Origin: Glandiceps talaboti
Lineage: Eukaryota; Hemichordata; Enteropneusta; Spengelidae
Assembly (NCBI RefSeq): GCF_964340395.1
Contig: NC_135570.1
Location: 5,202,322-5,266,321, forward strand
DNA: 64,000 nucleotides
Direction of reading: 5' to 3'
In this document: positions 25,124 to 44,650 of the stretch, piece by piece
Layout: each line of letters opens with the position of its first letter
Numbering within the stretch: position 1 is the first letter of the stretch
The notes under the pieces: generated by a model
What the model saw: only the letters and a program-made list of their open reading frames with translations
What the model was told of the DNA's origin: nothing
Databases searched by the model: none
Position numbers and translations under genes: made by a program

Positions 25124-25782
25124 AATTAGTACAGAGTACTTTTCACCCAGACTTATTGTGTATTTTGATACAAGTAAATAGCTAAGTACAATGAAATCCC
25201 ATAAAAAAATGTAGAACTGGTTTCTCAATATTATATGACAATGTGAAACCTGGTCAACAAATGCAGAATGGGATGTGGAAACAGTAGTATTCAGTGAATT
25301 CTAGTAATGACAATATACATGTACATTGCATAACATTCTTCTCATTGACACACTCGTGGAAGACAAAAAATACTTTTGTGTACATGCCATAATAACTTCA
25401 AAGCACTTGTAATTACAATAAGAATAACCCAAACCAATGGTCTCTGTGTCCAATGTGTATTTGTATCGTAATTTGGACAAGATAATAAGTTATTTCAGCA
25501 ACGGACCACATTTTGTGTTGGAGCCAAGGACTGCCATGTTTATATAGCGCCCTCTATAGTAGTTTCTTTTGTTTATACCTTATCTTTTTGTCCCTACATG
25601 TAAAACCCATTGAGGAAGGTGAGACGATCAGAATGTTTTGTAGAGGATCTCTTCTGTGGTGAATGATGTATGGTAGAGGTTATTCACTGAAATGCCACAA
25701 TAGTTACAGACTTATTTTGTGTAATTTCTAGTTTAGTTCATTACGAAGCAAGAAATGTTGATGTTCTTTCTGTATCCATTTT

Positions 25783-25788
25783 AATAAA
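25783..25788 (+). other. Polyadenylation signal of the zinc-finger gene
   Basis: AATAAA in ttttaataaacatttg, followed within about 55 nt by GT-rich sequence (gtgtgtctggg), a good downstream element. It gives a 3' UTR of roughly 0.68 kb. Confidence 0.6.
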
Positions 25789-25843
25789 CATTTGATAAAA
25801 CATTTCCATTTCAAGTGTTTGACTATTGAATTTTAATTGTGTG

Positions 25844-26259
25844 TCTGGGAGATTGTCAAACTGAATATACACTCAACCATGCACAGACTATATACACTCA
25901 ACCATGCACAGACTATATACACTCAACCATGCACAGACTATACACTCAACCATGCACAGACTATACACTCAACCATGCACAGACTATACACTCAACCATG
26001 CACAGACTATATACTCAACCATGCACAGACTATATACACTCAACCATGCACAGACTATATACACTCAACCATGCACAGACTATATACTCAACCATGCACA
26101 GACTATATACACTCAACCATGCACAGACTATATATACTCAACCATGCACAGACTATATACACTCAACCATGCACAGACTATACACTCAACCATGCACAGA
26201 CTAGTATATAGTCTTACTGTGCATGGTTGAGTGTTTATTCAGTTTGATAATCTCCCAGA
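25844..26259. mobile_element. Hairpin element with an internal 23-25-bp minisatellite
   Basis: The left end tctgggagattgtcaaactg then aata(t)acactcaacc reappears inverted at the right end (reverse complement tctgggagattatcaaactg then aataaacactcaacc), giving arms of about 43 bp with two mismatches. Between them is a tandem array of a 23-25-bp unit (ctcaaccatgcacagac plus a TA-rich spacer), about 14 copies. Length varies only by TA or TATA steps. I saw no clear target-site duplication. The arms contain the first unit of the array. Confidence 0.8.
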
Positions 26260-26699
26260 TAAGAGTTAAAGCAAACTGTTCATGTAATCGATCCCCTGGT
26301 AATTACAAGATTAGGGATGGAGAAGAATGGACAATGTGTCTTTATTTACTCAATAAATAGTGTGAATTATATACAGCTGGAAAAGAGAAACCTACCCAGG
26401 GAGAGAAGAAATTTTTTTTATATCACCACAAAACAGTCAATTCTTGGTACCAGAAATAGAATATTACTGCCTAGGTGCATCATAAAAATAAAAAATATTC
26501 ATCTTCTTGGTTGACACTCTTCACATGCACTCCATAACTATCTTTGTTGTGCTGAAGATGTACAGACACCGGTGACCATATTTTCTGAATATTCGTAAAT
26601 ACATAATAACGTGAATGTCTTGTACTAGCTCTGGATATAGTAGTACACGCTGCAGGGTTCCGACTCACTAGGACCATCTTTGAATAGGGTATTGGCCCA

Positions 26700-26907
26700 C
26701 AATTTAGCACAAGTGACTGATTGAACAGAGTTATTGAATGTAGTGGTCGGGCAACATTTCTGACATTGGGGGCGCACACATTTGAGGAAATTCCCCTCGA
26801 ACAAACTGTACCCGGTATTTCACCACGCTTCCGTATTGTGATTGTGAAAGCCTCGTGTGCTCCGTTTTCAGTCCTTCCAGTCAAATCCTATCAACTACAC
26901 ACTACAG
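26700..26907 (+). other. Candidate 5' non-coding exon of ZCCHC7
   Basis: It ends cactacag before a strong donor, gtaagt, at 26908. The matching acceptor (tctatcttgcag) is at 27861-27872, 151 bp upstream of the ZCCHC7 ATG. The left limit is not defined. Local CpG content is slightly raised (gcgcacacatttgagg, ccacgcttccgta), as expected near a promoter. Confidence 0.4.
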
Positions 26908-27388
26908 GTAAGTAACATTAGATGTACATTTATACAGCAGTAAATTTGATTTGCGATTTGTAAAGTTAAAAGTACAGTTAGAAACTGTACATCACCAACA
27001 ACAGTCACCTGGTGTTTTCACGCCTGATCATAGCTCCTACACAGTACACGAACGGGTCTGGTTAGATAATATAGCTATTACATTGTCTTGACACGCGTCA
27101 CCTGGTCTCCAGACCATTTTGAAGCTACTAATTTGTTTAGATTTAATATGCCGGATGACATATTGTTGTTATATGATAACAACAGTATGCATTTAGCCAC
27201 ACACACGCAAAGGACATGTGATGTAATAAAAATCACTTTTGATGAAGTGTATAACAATCTGTTTACAACATACATATAGCCTGTACAAACATGTACTCTA
27301 GCGGGTTCCCTATCCCCAGTGTTACTTGTCTTCTTCGTTTTGTTTTGGTTTCAAAGTTTGAAAACAGGCTAGGATAAATAATACATTA

Positions 27389-27760
27389 GCCCAGAGACTT
27401 AGTTATCTGTCAAACCTAGTCAGAATATGAGTCAGATAACCCAGTCTCTGTGCTAACACTGTATAGGGTCGTGATAACTGCTGTCAGTCCAACTACAAAT
27501 TAGGAGACTTGGACTGAGATTGGTAAAATTTAATTTTGATGAAAGAGGTTGACAAGTCCTTTAGGGGCCTAAGTGGCCTTGTTACTACAAGTTACTAGAC
27601 GAGTAGTGACAAAATCTCAGGTCATGACAAGTATTTTTCAGCTGAATGAGGACAAATATCGGGGAACAATTATGGATTATACCTCCTCGACATTAATTCA
27701 TGAAAAATCAGGAAAATAACGACAATTTGGAACATTCTGAACACCACAGAAGCAGTGATG
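27389..27760. repeat. Dispersed repeat with inverted ends inside the ZCCHC7 5' intron
   Basis: The start, agcccagagacttagttatctg, is echoed inverted about 45 bp downstream (cagataacccagtctctgtgct). The following stretch (ttgttactacaag ... cgagtagtgacaaaat) resembles 44.32-44.49 kb (ttattgctacaag ... gaagagtagtgataaaac), where inverted cagagatttggct / agccaaatctctg copies also occur. It is probably a degenerate TIR family. Confidence 0.45.
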
Positions 27761-28023
27761 TAGAAAAAGGTTGTTGTGATGTAGAATAACCAGGGTATAA
27801 AATTCATATTTTCTGTTTGATGACAATAACTTGGCTTGTTCATGATATCATAATCTTTATTCTATCTTGCAGGTAGTTCCCGTGACTTGGTCTGTTAACG
27901 ATGAATAAACATCTTGTGTTCTTCTCTTTGTTCATTTGTGCCTGTTTCCCTAAAACTTAACACCTGTGAAGTGTGTAAGAAACAGTGCAAGTGTCACCTT
28001 GAGTAAGACAAATAACCAGCATC

Positions 28024-35114
<7,091 letters not shown>

Positions 35115-35714
35115 ACAAAAGTAATCAATTAGAATGACCAAATGGGGGCGCTGTATATTTTGAATTTTATCACTCTGACACTTGACACCAAAATTCTTAA
35201 ACCACCCCACATCTACAAAATCCCAGCAGAATTTTATGGATTTGGGAAATCAAGACAATAGTCAGATTATTTTTATTACAGTAAATGAGTGTGAGTTGGT
35301 TTGAAACCATAAAAGATTTTAATGCAATCATCACAACTATAGAAATGAAACACAGTGTAAGTCGACAACAAACAGAAACTCCTATAGTGGGCACTAGCAT
35401 GTATTATCAAAAAAAACATTTCCTAGCTTTGACATAGAGGGCACTAGTTATGTCATCCTCAATACAGCATAAAAAGTTACTTCAGAGGGTGCCAGGAGAT
35501 ATTGCAATATGGCATCAAACCATGAAATTTTTTTCTTGTAATGGTCATTTCTCTTGTCAGTGTTTCTTTCCTGTTTTTGCTGCCTGTAATACTTTAAGAT
35601 GACTTCACCATTTGCCTGACTCGAGTCCAAGTACAATATGGTCATTGCATGACTTGTCAAATGCTCTCTTTATATTCAAGATCAATTTTCAGCACTTCAA
35701 ATATATCTTAAATT

Positions 35715-36302
35715 TGCATATATTATTAGCTCTCTGAAGTCAAATACCTACCTAATATTGGAAATTTGAGCATACATAATTAGTTTTCTAAGTCAAACAC
35801 ACACCTTATATGGGAAATTTTGCATGCATAATTAGCCCTTCGAAGTCAAACACCCACCTCATATGGGAAATTTGTGCACGCATAATTAACTTTTTGAAGT
35901 GAAACACCCACCTTATATGGGGAATTTGTGCATACATAATTAGCTCTGAATTCCAGCACCCACCTTATAGGGGAAATTTGTGCATACATAATTAGCTCTG
36001 AATTCCAGCACCCGCCTTATATGGGAAATTTGTGCATACATAATTAGCTCTGAATTCCTGCACCCACCTTATAGGGGAAATTTGTGCATACATAATTAGC
36101 TCTGAATTCCAGCACCTGCCTTATATGGGAAATGTGTGCATACATAATTAGCTCTGAATTCCAGCACCCACCTTATATGGGAAATGTGTGCATACATAAT
36201 TAGCTCTGAATTCCAGCACCCGCCTTATATGGGAAATGTGTGCATACATAATTAGCTCTGAATTCCAGCACCCACCTTATATGGGAAATGTGTGCATACA
36301 TA
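35715..36302 (+). repeat. 52-bp tandem repeat, about 11 copies
   Basis: The unit is cataattagctctgaattcc plus agcaccc(a/g)cctta, then tatgggaaat(t/g)tgtgcata. The seven rightmost copies (from about 35.93 kb) are nearly identical and exactly 52 bp apart. The left copies are diverged (gaagtcaaacacccacc in place of gaattccagcacccacc). Divergence falls from left to right, so the array grew at its right side. Confidence 0.92.
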
Positions 36303-36890
36303 TTAAACACTTGAAACCTCATATTCGCATTGCCAAATGCCTAATTTATTTATAAACTGTCTTTCAAAATTTGGGATTCCACACTTGACGTACCAAACCA
36401 TGTAAATAGAGTAAAGTCATTGCATAATTTGAATATGATAATATCAAACTGAATACTAATTATTTAATTTGCATAATTTAAATACTGAAAAGTGTTATTT
36501 GAGCTAAATTGTACCAATTACCAATCAGAAAGTGCAGTCTTTAGTTTTAACAGTTCAGTGAGAATGGTTGTAAGGTCTATTATTGAGAAGCAGTATACAA
36601 TTATAGAATCCGTCTATCTGTAAAACTCTATTGCCACAGTTTTTACAGATTATTTAAGGAAGCTGTTATGAGTCATGAATATTCAGTGTGCATCTAATGA
36701 ATATTAATAATCTCTGCTAAGGCCATATGACCCATGATGCAATGGTGTTTATCTGAAAGAACAATAGAGTTGGAAAAGAGTTTCAATTTGGCGTTTCTTG
36801 GTAACTGAGCAAAAATTATGTAATGTGAAATCATGAAATGAAGTTTATGAAAATACCTATATTTCCTTTATTTTCCCCTTAATAAACATC

Positions 36891-36896
36891 TTTGTA
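36891..36896 (+). other. Candidate distal polyadenylation signal, ZCCHC7
   Basis: AATAAA in ccccttaataaacatctttg. If used, the 3' UTR would be about 1.8 kb and would contain the 52-bp array. An unrecognised nearer variant signal is possible. Confidence 0.3.
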
Positions 36897-39800
36897 ATTC
36901 AAATAATGGCCAATGTAGCTGGTACAAAGAGACATTTTCCCATACTTTAAGTTATTTCACATTTGCAATCTACATTGTTATTTTCTTGTATTGAGTTAAT
37001 GAAATCTTAAACATTAAATGAGAAATACGATATTGCAGTAATTTGTGATGTCTGTTTGTATGTTGATGGAATAACGGATCATGCAGTCAAATCTGAAATA
37101 TTATCATTTAAAAGGAAAAGAAAGTGTTCAAAAAAAAACAAGAAAAATGTATATTATTGTGTTTGTGCCATATTTTTATGTTTTGTTATTGATATTCAGT
37201 TGAAGTCATAATTTGTTCAATGTTATCATCTATTTCAACTGAAATCTCAAAATATGATGTTAATAGTTTGCGTCCTTGTATTTGCCTTGTGATCTTTTCA
37301 ATATGCTGAAAGCTGGGTACCTACCAAATTTTAGACGCTGTCGTTTTTTGCTTATTTGTTACAGTATCCGACACGAGAGGGCGCACTTCATTATGCGTAT
37401 GCGATATGCCGTATGGCCTCATTTGAGCGTTTGTACCAGGATCCATAAATTTCTATGTGAATGCTCTGCTCATTTTAATCTTTCTATCACCATGTATATA
37501 AATCATTTACTTATTTTTTTCCGTTTCTTCGTATTTTTTTAAGCATTAAAGAAATCAGTCAGAAAAAAAGTCACATACTTGACAAAGGTAGAACTCGCAA
37601 CCCGTCTTACTGGAGCCAATGATTCATATCCCGGATCGATTCTCGCATTAGTGTTATCTTATCAATGAAGCCATAATGATTACATGAGGTCATTCTTTTG
37701 TTAACGACTATACTTTCCTATAGCTCAGCCAGACAACTGTCTTTCACACATTTTTTTTTATAACTGAGCTTTTTCCAAATAAAATCATTTGTAAGACGAA
37801 GTTTGCTTCAGGACGATTGTGCTGAAACGATGGTAAACTTTTCAGCATCAGTATCACCATAACAGTTTTACGATGCTATCAGAGTTTTAACATCAGTTGT
37901 GTTCTCAGAACAGAATGATTGCCATCAAGGTGTGAAAGAGACTGACCCGCATCTACAAGACATGATAAAAAATAGGTCAGGGTCAAATCCTGGACCTTCG
38001 AGGGGGACATCCAGTAAGATTCCCACACTACATCTATACGATCCATACATGCATGGCTGTTTTGTGAAATCACTCAACGTGGCAAAGGTGTAAACAAATG
38101 CATTTTTAAAAGGGTGAGGGCGTGTCAGGGAGGAGGGTTGATCTGACAGTTTCTTGTTGTGTATGGTAATACCTTTGGGAAACCATCCCAGCATAAAGAC
38201 ACGTGTCTGTGATGTCTACGTTTTACATTTCATCACAACAATACCGTTATCTATAGTCTAGTCCTTATACGTTATCTATTGAGAAATCACTTGTTTATTT
38301 TTTACGATATCTGTTTAATTTGGCAGTCTATGTCACGGTACAGCACGATCATTGTCATTCTACCTTACCGAATGATATATAGCAGTATAGAGGGATCACG
38401 CGTTCGACTCCAAAATACGGCGGTCCGTGAGCTCGGGGTCATCGAAGTTAGAATCCCCAGGATTGCCATGCCGTGGGCTGGGTCGAATATACAGAAGGTT
38501 GATTGTATAAAAAAGATAAGCGTAAAACGATTGACTAGTTTACACACAAATGGATTTTTCGTTGCACGATGTAGTCGTGTTACTATGTAGTTATACGCCT
38601 TTATGATTGTTTGATAGTGTGTCTTGTAAAATTGCTTCACCGGACAGTTATTTTGACGACAACGTTAACGATGTCACCCACAGAGATAAGAGAGCGGTTA
38701 ACGAAAACAAACCGGTAGAATTTGAGAATGGTAAACTTATGAGCAAAACAAGTTGACAGTGTTACGTAATAACGACTTGTTATCTTGTTGAGAAATATTA
38801 TTTTGTATTTGAACGCCAAGTATTACATATATTAAGATTGGGCTAACTTTCGGCGCATTTATACTATCAGTGCAGGCTGACGCAAAACGATGCCCCAAGA
38901 ATCCTTCCAAGGACCTCGCACGCGCTAATAGAAGTGTGTTATAACTTTAAATGCATAAATAAACAATCTTACAGCAAGTAAAGAATATTGGTATTAAAAC
39001 TAAAGTGTTTTTCTTTATACATAAAGTTTTGCGTCCTTCGCTAGTACGCCCGGGGAGACGATGGAATTTATCTATGCTGGTCCGCCCACTATAAATTACA
39101 CCCTGCTTTCCCACGGTTGCTGATGAGTCTATTTACCTGGATACAAAAACACATTCCCCGCAATCGCTTGCGGTATGCCAGCATAGTTTGTGCGTGACGA
39201 CATCCCCTGAGCAACGATGTGGGAAATACTTTTTTTAGAAGAGGAGGGGGGCTGGAGGTTTAGAAAATTAATACAAAATGGAACCCTACAACCACCTGTT
39301 GATACGGACGCTCAACCATGTTCATATTTGAATTGTTCGTTCCATTAGGAGATAACGGGTATTCAAAGGGGGATATGATTTTTTTCTCAAATAAACAGTA
39401 TTTTTCAATAATTGCCTTTTCATTCAAACATTTCAAAAAAATACGAGCTTCTTGGCAACGCTATGATCTATCAGCCATAGCCACCCGGTCGATCTCGTGT
39501 AATTCTCGCCTAACCCTGACGAGATCTCGTTTGTTCCGTTCTATTCATGAATGTCAACACAAGATTTTAAGTACGAGATTTCGAATTGTAGGACCGTCCT
39601 AATATGTCGATATAGCAACTTCAACGACATTTTGACAACTCTATTAAATTTTCTCCTTGCCAAACGAGCATTTTTGTGTCCAAATATCTTTAGACATAAC
39701 ATACATAAACCTGTCAACTTTCTACATAAGCCTCGGTGGATCCGGATTACGTGACCTTAGTCTTAGCTCGCCATTTGTAGCACTGATTTTTTCGCAATAA

Positions 39801-40470
39801 AAGCTTACTTAGTTTTCATTTTTTTTACGATGTACTTTTGCTCTTTTTAAATAATTGTTCTTTTTTCTTAATGGCGAAAAATTAAAACTGGGGTCTATCA
39901 ATTTAGTAGAAAACGGAGCGAAACCCGGTATAATTACTGTCGCAGATTTGAACACGTACACGTGAATCACCAAAGCTTTACATGAATCACCAAAGCTTTA
40001 TAAAGTGTTTGATTTATTCCATTTGAATACATATACGGTTTATTTCGTTTGTTTTGCCCATTTTTGAAAGTTGATGGTATTTTTCTTAGTCATCATATTG
40101 TTGTTCATTGTTTGCAACCCAACTCTCTCTTCTTCATGCTCACGTTCTGTTTACGTACAATGGAAGTCTTTAGAATGGATATACGCTGTGAAAACTTGCA
40201 CTAGAAATGAAAATTTGATACCATTAATACAACGTCGTTAGCTACACCAATAATCGGCGATGTCTGACACTGCCTCATTGTTTACACCAAGGTGTGAAAA
40301 TCACAGTCGTCAGTCGTACCTAACTCGCCCTGCAGGTACAAGACATGGCGACAACAAGGAATACACGGCGTAACACTCTGTCTGTTTTTTGACAGCTACC
40401 GTGAAATGGCGGGATGGTCATAGTTGATTTTTTATTTGAAAGTCCATGCTAACAATGTGTGTTGTGGGGG

Positions 40471-40640
<170 letters not shown>

Positions 40641-40782
40641 CTTGTACAGCTAATGGCACTCTCCAGTTGCAGATTGATTTGAGCCGCCATGTCGTATTTT
40701 AATGCGCACAAAACGGCGGAAAATAGAAACACAACAACTTTGAGAGGGTTGCGAGTCAGTATTCGAGTCTTTTCAAAAGTGT

Positions 40783-40785
<3 letters not shown>

Positions 40786-40840
<55 letters not shown>

Positions 40841-40850
40841 CGCGCGCGCG
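40786..40850. repeat. (TG)n(CG)n alternating tract
   Basis: 65 bp of strict purine-pyrimidine alternation: about 23 TG followed by nine CG dinucleotides. Confidence 0.97.
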
Positions 40851-41042
40851 AAGGAGAGAAAGGGAGACGGAGATTCAAGACAAAAAATGCGATTAATATT
40901 GTCGATGGTGATCTTTGTATTTCAGCAACGTGCATGTTACGACCCCTTGATCGGGTTGTAAGTATTTGCACGACCAATTGACTTTATCAATATACCCGCA
41001 ATATCCTTTCTAGCAGAACAAAATGGTTGAAGGAGATTGTTG

Positions 41043-41074
41043 TGACGTCAAGAAAATTGACGGCGGTGACGTCA
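41043..41074. promoter_or_regulatory. Two perfect CRE palindromes (TGACGTCA), 24 bp apart
   Basis: TGACGTCA at 41043-41050 and 41067-41074, on the same helical face (24 bp is about 2.3 turns, so roughly so), in a CpG-retaining region 1.05 kb upstream of the DOK7-like ATG. CREB/ATF-type bZIP factors bind this octamer. The regulatory role is inference. Confidence 0.5.
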
Positions 41075-41836
41075 AAAATAATTTGAACAATGATTCACAG
41101 GGATGAAAGTTTTTCTTTATGTCTTTTACATTATTAAAAAAGCCTTGAAGGATTTAGATAAATGTGTCATGTCTTGCAGTCCATCATTTCAGTCCTTTGT
41201 TTTTTGTTGAGCTCTCCAATTTCATTGACGTTCTGTTTTGCACGTTTCACTTTCCACAGTTCGTAACGAACAAAGAGAATTGTTGGTCGAAAATGAACGA
41301 ATGCAAAAGCTTTGTAGTTGATATAGGCATTTCCACGTTTCTTTTTCGAATTGTCTGGTTTCTCAAAAGATATACCTAAGCACGGATCTCTTTGACAGAA
41401 AAAAAATGTGAGATTGCTATCTCGTGAAATTTACCCGATGAAAAAAACGCGAGGAAATAAAATGAAAATACCTTCAAGGTCACGACGATAGAGTTCAAGC
41501 CGTGTCATCATGTCGTCAAATTTGGAAACGTGCGCTTTAACATTTGTTTATTTGCGGCATGTCGCCAACCTCATCAGTTTTCAACTTTCGAAAAACCTTT
41601 TTCGTTGTTGTCAGGATTTTCCCCATCGATCGTTCCGCCCACTGTAGACTTCGCTGTTTCTCCTCCCACTGACTTTCGTTTGAAACAGTTCAGATTGGTC
41701 GCGAGGAAAAATTTGAAACGACTAATATTCAACGACACATATTCAAAACAGTCGCCAAGTCTTCATAAACAAGGCTGCATGTCTTTGTTCATCAGTTTGT
41801 CGCACCGCACTAAAAACGGCGGGTTTGTTTACCCCA

Positions 41837-41844
41837 TGACGTCA
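41837..41844. promoter_or_regulatory. Third perfect CRE palindrome
   Basis: TGACGTCA within ccatgacgtcatgtgg, 268 bp upstream of the DOK7-like ATG, a usual distance for a promoter-proximal CRE. Confidence 0.45.
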
Positions 41845-42081
41845 TGTGGTTGCTACAAACTCGTTTCTCCGTAAAGGTTAATTTCTCTTCTCGTTCAGTA
41901 ATCGCAGAGCTTTCATTTATATTCATTATAAACCGACATTTGTCTTCCTTGTTGGCACGCAGTTGCGAAACGGGAAATGAATTTAACGAAATGCGAGCCA
42001 ACTTTTTGGGAAAAACAACTCAATTACGTCGATGAGAGCGCCCTCTCGGCGCCGACCTGTCTGGAAAAGTTCGCTCAATCC

Positions 42082-42102
42082 ATGAATGATGGGAAACTTT
42101 GA
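42082..42102 (+). other. Short upstream ORF before the DOK7-like start
   Basis: ATG AAT GAT GGG AAA CTT TGA encodes six residues and ends 9 bp before the main ATG. A second upstream ATG pair at 42086 opens an out-of-frame reading frame that overlaps the main start. These matter only if transcription begins upstream of 42082, which the sequence cannot show. Confidence 0.35.
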
Positions 42103-42111
42103 AGTGACAAA

Positions 42112-42302
42112 ATGGCGGACCATCCAAATATACTCATGCAAGGTTTCGTCAAATATCGCGATGGCAAGAAGGTAGGATACGTTAAAAATCTTCATTTATT
42201 TGCTAATTTGAAAAACGGGAAGTACTTTTGCTGACTGTATCGTTCTTTTTCCACAGTGGAAAACGAGATGGTGCGTTTTGGAGAAGTCAAGTCCCGTCGC
42301 AG
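42112..42302 (+). CDS. DOK7: DOK7-like PH-domain adaptor, first two coding exons only
   Basis: Exon 1, 42112-42171 (phase 0): ATG in caaaATGGCGG, a strong initiation context, giving MADHPNILMQGFVKYRDGKK. Exon 2, 42257-42302 (ends phase 1): WKTRWCVLEKSSPVA plus a G, which would complete Asp or Glu. Joined, the segment QGFVKYRDGKKWKTRW is the first two beta strands of a PH domain. It matches vertebrate Dok-7 closely, including the SPVA(D) at the exon end. In vertebrates Dok-7 binds and activates the MuSK kinase at neuromuscular junctions through PH and PTB domains. The invertebrate role is less defined. The remaining PH, the PTB and the C-terminal region are not in the window. Another DOK/IRS-type PH protein is the alternative. 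Confidence 0.72.
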
Positions 42303-44319
42303 GTAAAGTGCACTGTAGTGTAGTATGCGGCACGGTGTGTGTGGGTCGAGTGTGTGTGAGTTTTCATTCACATGCATTCTTGGCTTTGTTGTGCTTTTGT
42401 GTCATGGTATTCACACGCTCACATTTTCGTTTGAGTACTATTGTCTCAGAATTACACTCAGACAGCGCTTGTTTTCTTGATTTTCTCTCGACTTCGATAA
42501 TCCGTAAGGACTTCTTACAAATTCAAGTCGCCAAAATTAGACAGATTGACCAGGTGTGCTATACGTTGTTTACTTAAAATACCTGACCGATTATGAACGA
42601 ATGTAACTGACATCCGGTCGGTCTCTGCGTACCAAAATTTGTAGTAAACACCGCATTCGAGGAAGAGGCGTGTGCCAGACACGTTAATCACCTCCAACGT
42701 GAAAGCCGTGCCCTATTTACCAACGAATACTTGTTCAGTTTTACCCTGAAGTCTCCACCCCGAAAGAGTAGCAATACTAAATAATGTTTAATGTTAGCTA
42801 CATTTTGTTATTCTGTGACTGACGGTTATCGCAAGTGTAGAAAGGCCACGCTCGGCATTGAAAATTGACAATGTTAACTTGTTTTGATGTCTGGGGATGT
42901 GTTTTTAGGAAGATTTACTGGCATCAGCACCCATGTTTACATATGTAAACATTGAGCAACATATAAATTTGTGAAAAACAGATTGCCGTCAAATTTTACG
43001 ACTGATGTTTCATTCTAGTGCCCATGCAAAATGCGGAAAAAAAACCTGAATATTTCTTAATGTATGCATACAACTGGTTGATTATATGCTGCTGTCAGGA
43101 GCTTCCATGCTTCTATTCAGTAATAACACTGCACCTCTTTTCAATCACAGTAAACAACATTGTGATTGTGTACGCTTAGCATGGCTGGCCTGCTACCATG
43201 TAAATTACACACACTTCCAATCTATCACAGGATAAAGGCCGCCTCAGATTAACACACCCCATTCCAGTAACGGCCAGATATCAGGACCTCGAACTTGATG
43301 TTTTCAAAGCGAAAGTAAACACTTGAGAAAAATGCACAAATAGTGGCAACGAACTGCACACAATAGCCATTAACTTAAGACAGCCAAGGTGTGTTGAAAC
43401 TAAAAACTTCTTGAATTTTAATGTGCTTGTCAAAGGCATTGAGATAGTGGCTAACCACATCCTGCTGCAAATGCTCAGGGAAGAATAATGCTGTTGTTTT
43501 TTATTTTTCCTGATGCAGGAAAAAATAAAACGATAAGAGTAGATAAATTGTCACTGTCAAAACATTTACTCACTCAGAAGGAAATGTAATTAAGATCCAT
43601 CTGATTAAAAAAATGACAACAGAAATGAAAAATGAGCAGGAACTCAAATTTCGTGTTCATATTTAGACAACATAGTATGAACAAAGGAAAAATTGGCTAG
43701 GGACAGCTGAAAGTGGTAGATTCACAATCACCTGCTTAGAAACACGATATTCATAAGTTTGAAAGTTCAGCTTTTCTTGTAGGTTGTAAAATCTGTAACA
43801 TTTTTTTTTATTAAAAAAAGAAATGTCATCAAGGTACTCCTTAAGCAAAATTAGTTTTTTTTTCTCCAAGATTGATAAGAGCATTCATCACATGACGGAC
43901 AATGTCATTTATTAGCCCTCTTGTCAGTTTATCCCAGGACAATACAATTCACAATGTTTGATTTATAGCAACAGCATTGAAATTTAATGTTTCTCAGCAA
44001 GATTAATTTTGTAGATTTGGCAGGAAAGCTTTGCTAGTGTCTGTTCTCTTGTAACACATCTCCCTGTTGTGCTGACCTCAAGTACTTAATTTTTAGGGTT
44101 ATTTTGAAATAAATTAGTCTTTGTTGATATAAAAAGAAACAAAAACACTACAAAATGTTAAATCCAGTTCCTGTCATTGTAATAACCAATTATCCCCCAA
44201 AAGGCAAGGTACATTTAATGCATTCAAAAATGAGATGAGAAAGAACACAACCAAATAAAAACCTGAAATGTATGAGAGAATTAGATATTATTCCCTGATA
44301 TTTTTTGCTTGTCAGGACT

Positions 44320-44650
44320 ATGAAATATGAGTGACTTAAGGAGTCTTATTGCTACAAGTCGAAGAGTAGTGATAAAACTGTGATGTCACCCACTAAATTA
44401 AGAGCAATTTTGGAAAAACGATTCAATCATGTATGAAAAATCAGAAAAAATAATGATTCTGTTGAATGATTTAATTCATATTTTGAGTATGGCAGAACTG
44501 ATGACGTAGATATGCATTGTCGTCAGTTAACCCAGAGATTTGGCTTTAAAATGTTATTCACCAGAACATATGCTGTCAAGCCAGTATGTCAAGTTAGGTA
44601 GCCAAATCTCTGAGCTATCATAACGCATAAAGACAGTGCATAAATTGTGT
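44320..44650. repeat. Dispersed repeat related to the one in ZCCHC7's 5' intron
   Basis: ttattgctacaag ... gaagagtagtgataaaac and an inverted pair cagagatttggct / agccaaatctctg at about 44532-44617 mirror features at 27.39-27.76 kb. Confidence 0.4.

Noticed and set aside
25837-26230. Open frames of 108-124 aa with HAQTIYTQPCTD-type repeats
   Set aside because: They are translations of the 23-25-bp minisatellite, open in several frames at once.
38365-38640. Possible tRNA or tRNA-derived sequence (gttcgactcc, gggtcgaat)
   Set aside because: Box-B-like words are present but no matching A box or acceptor stem could be folded.
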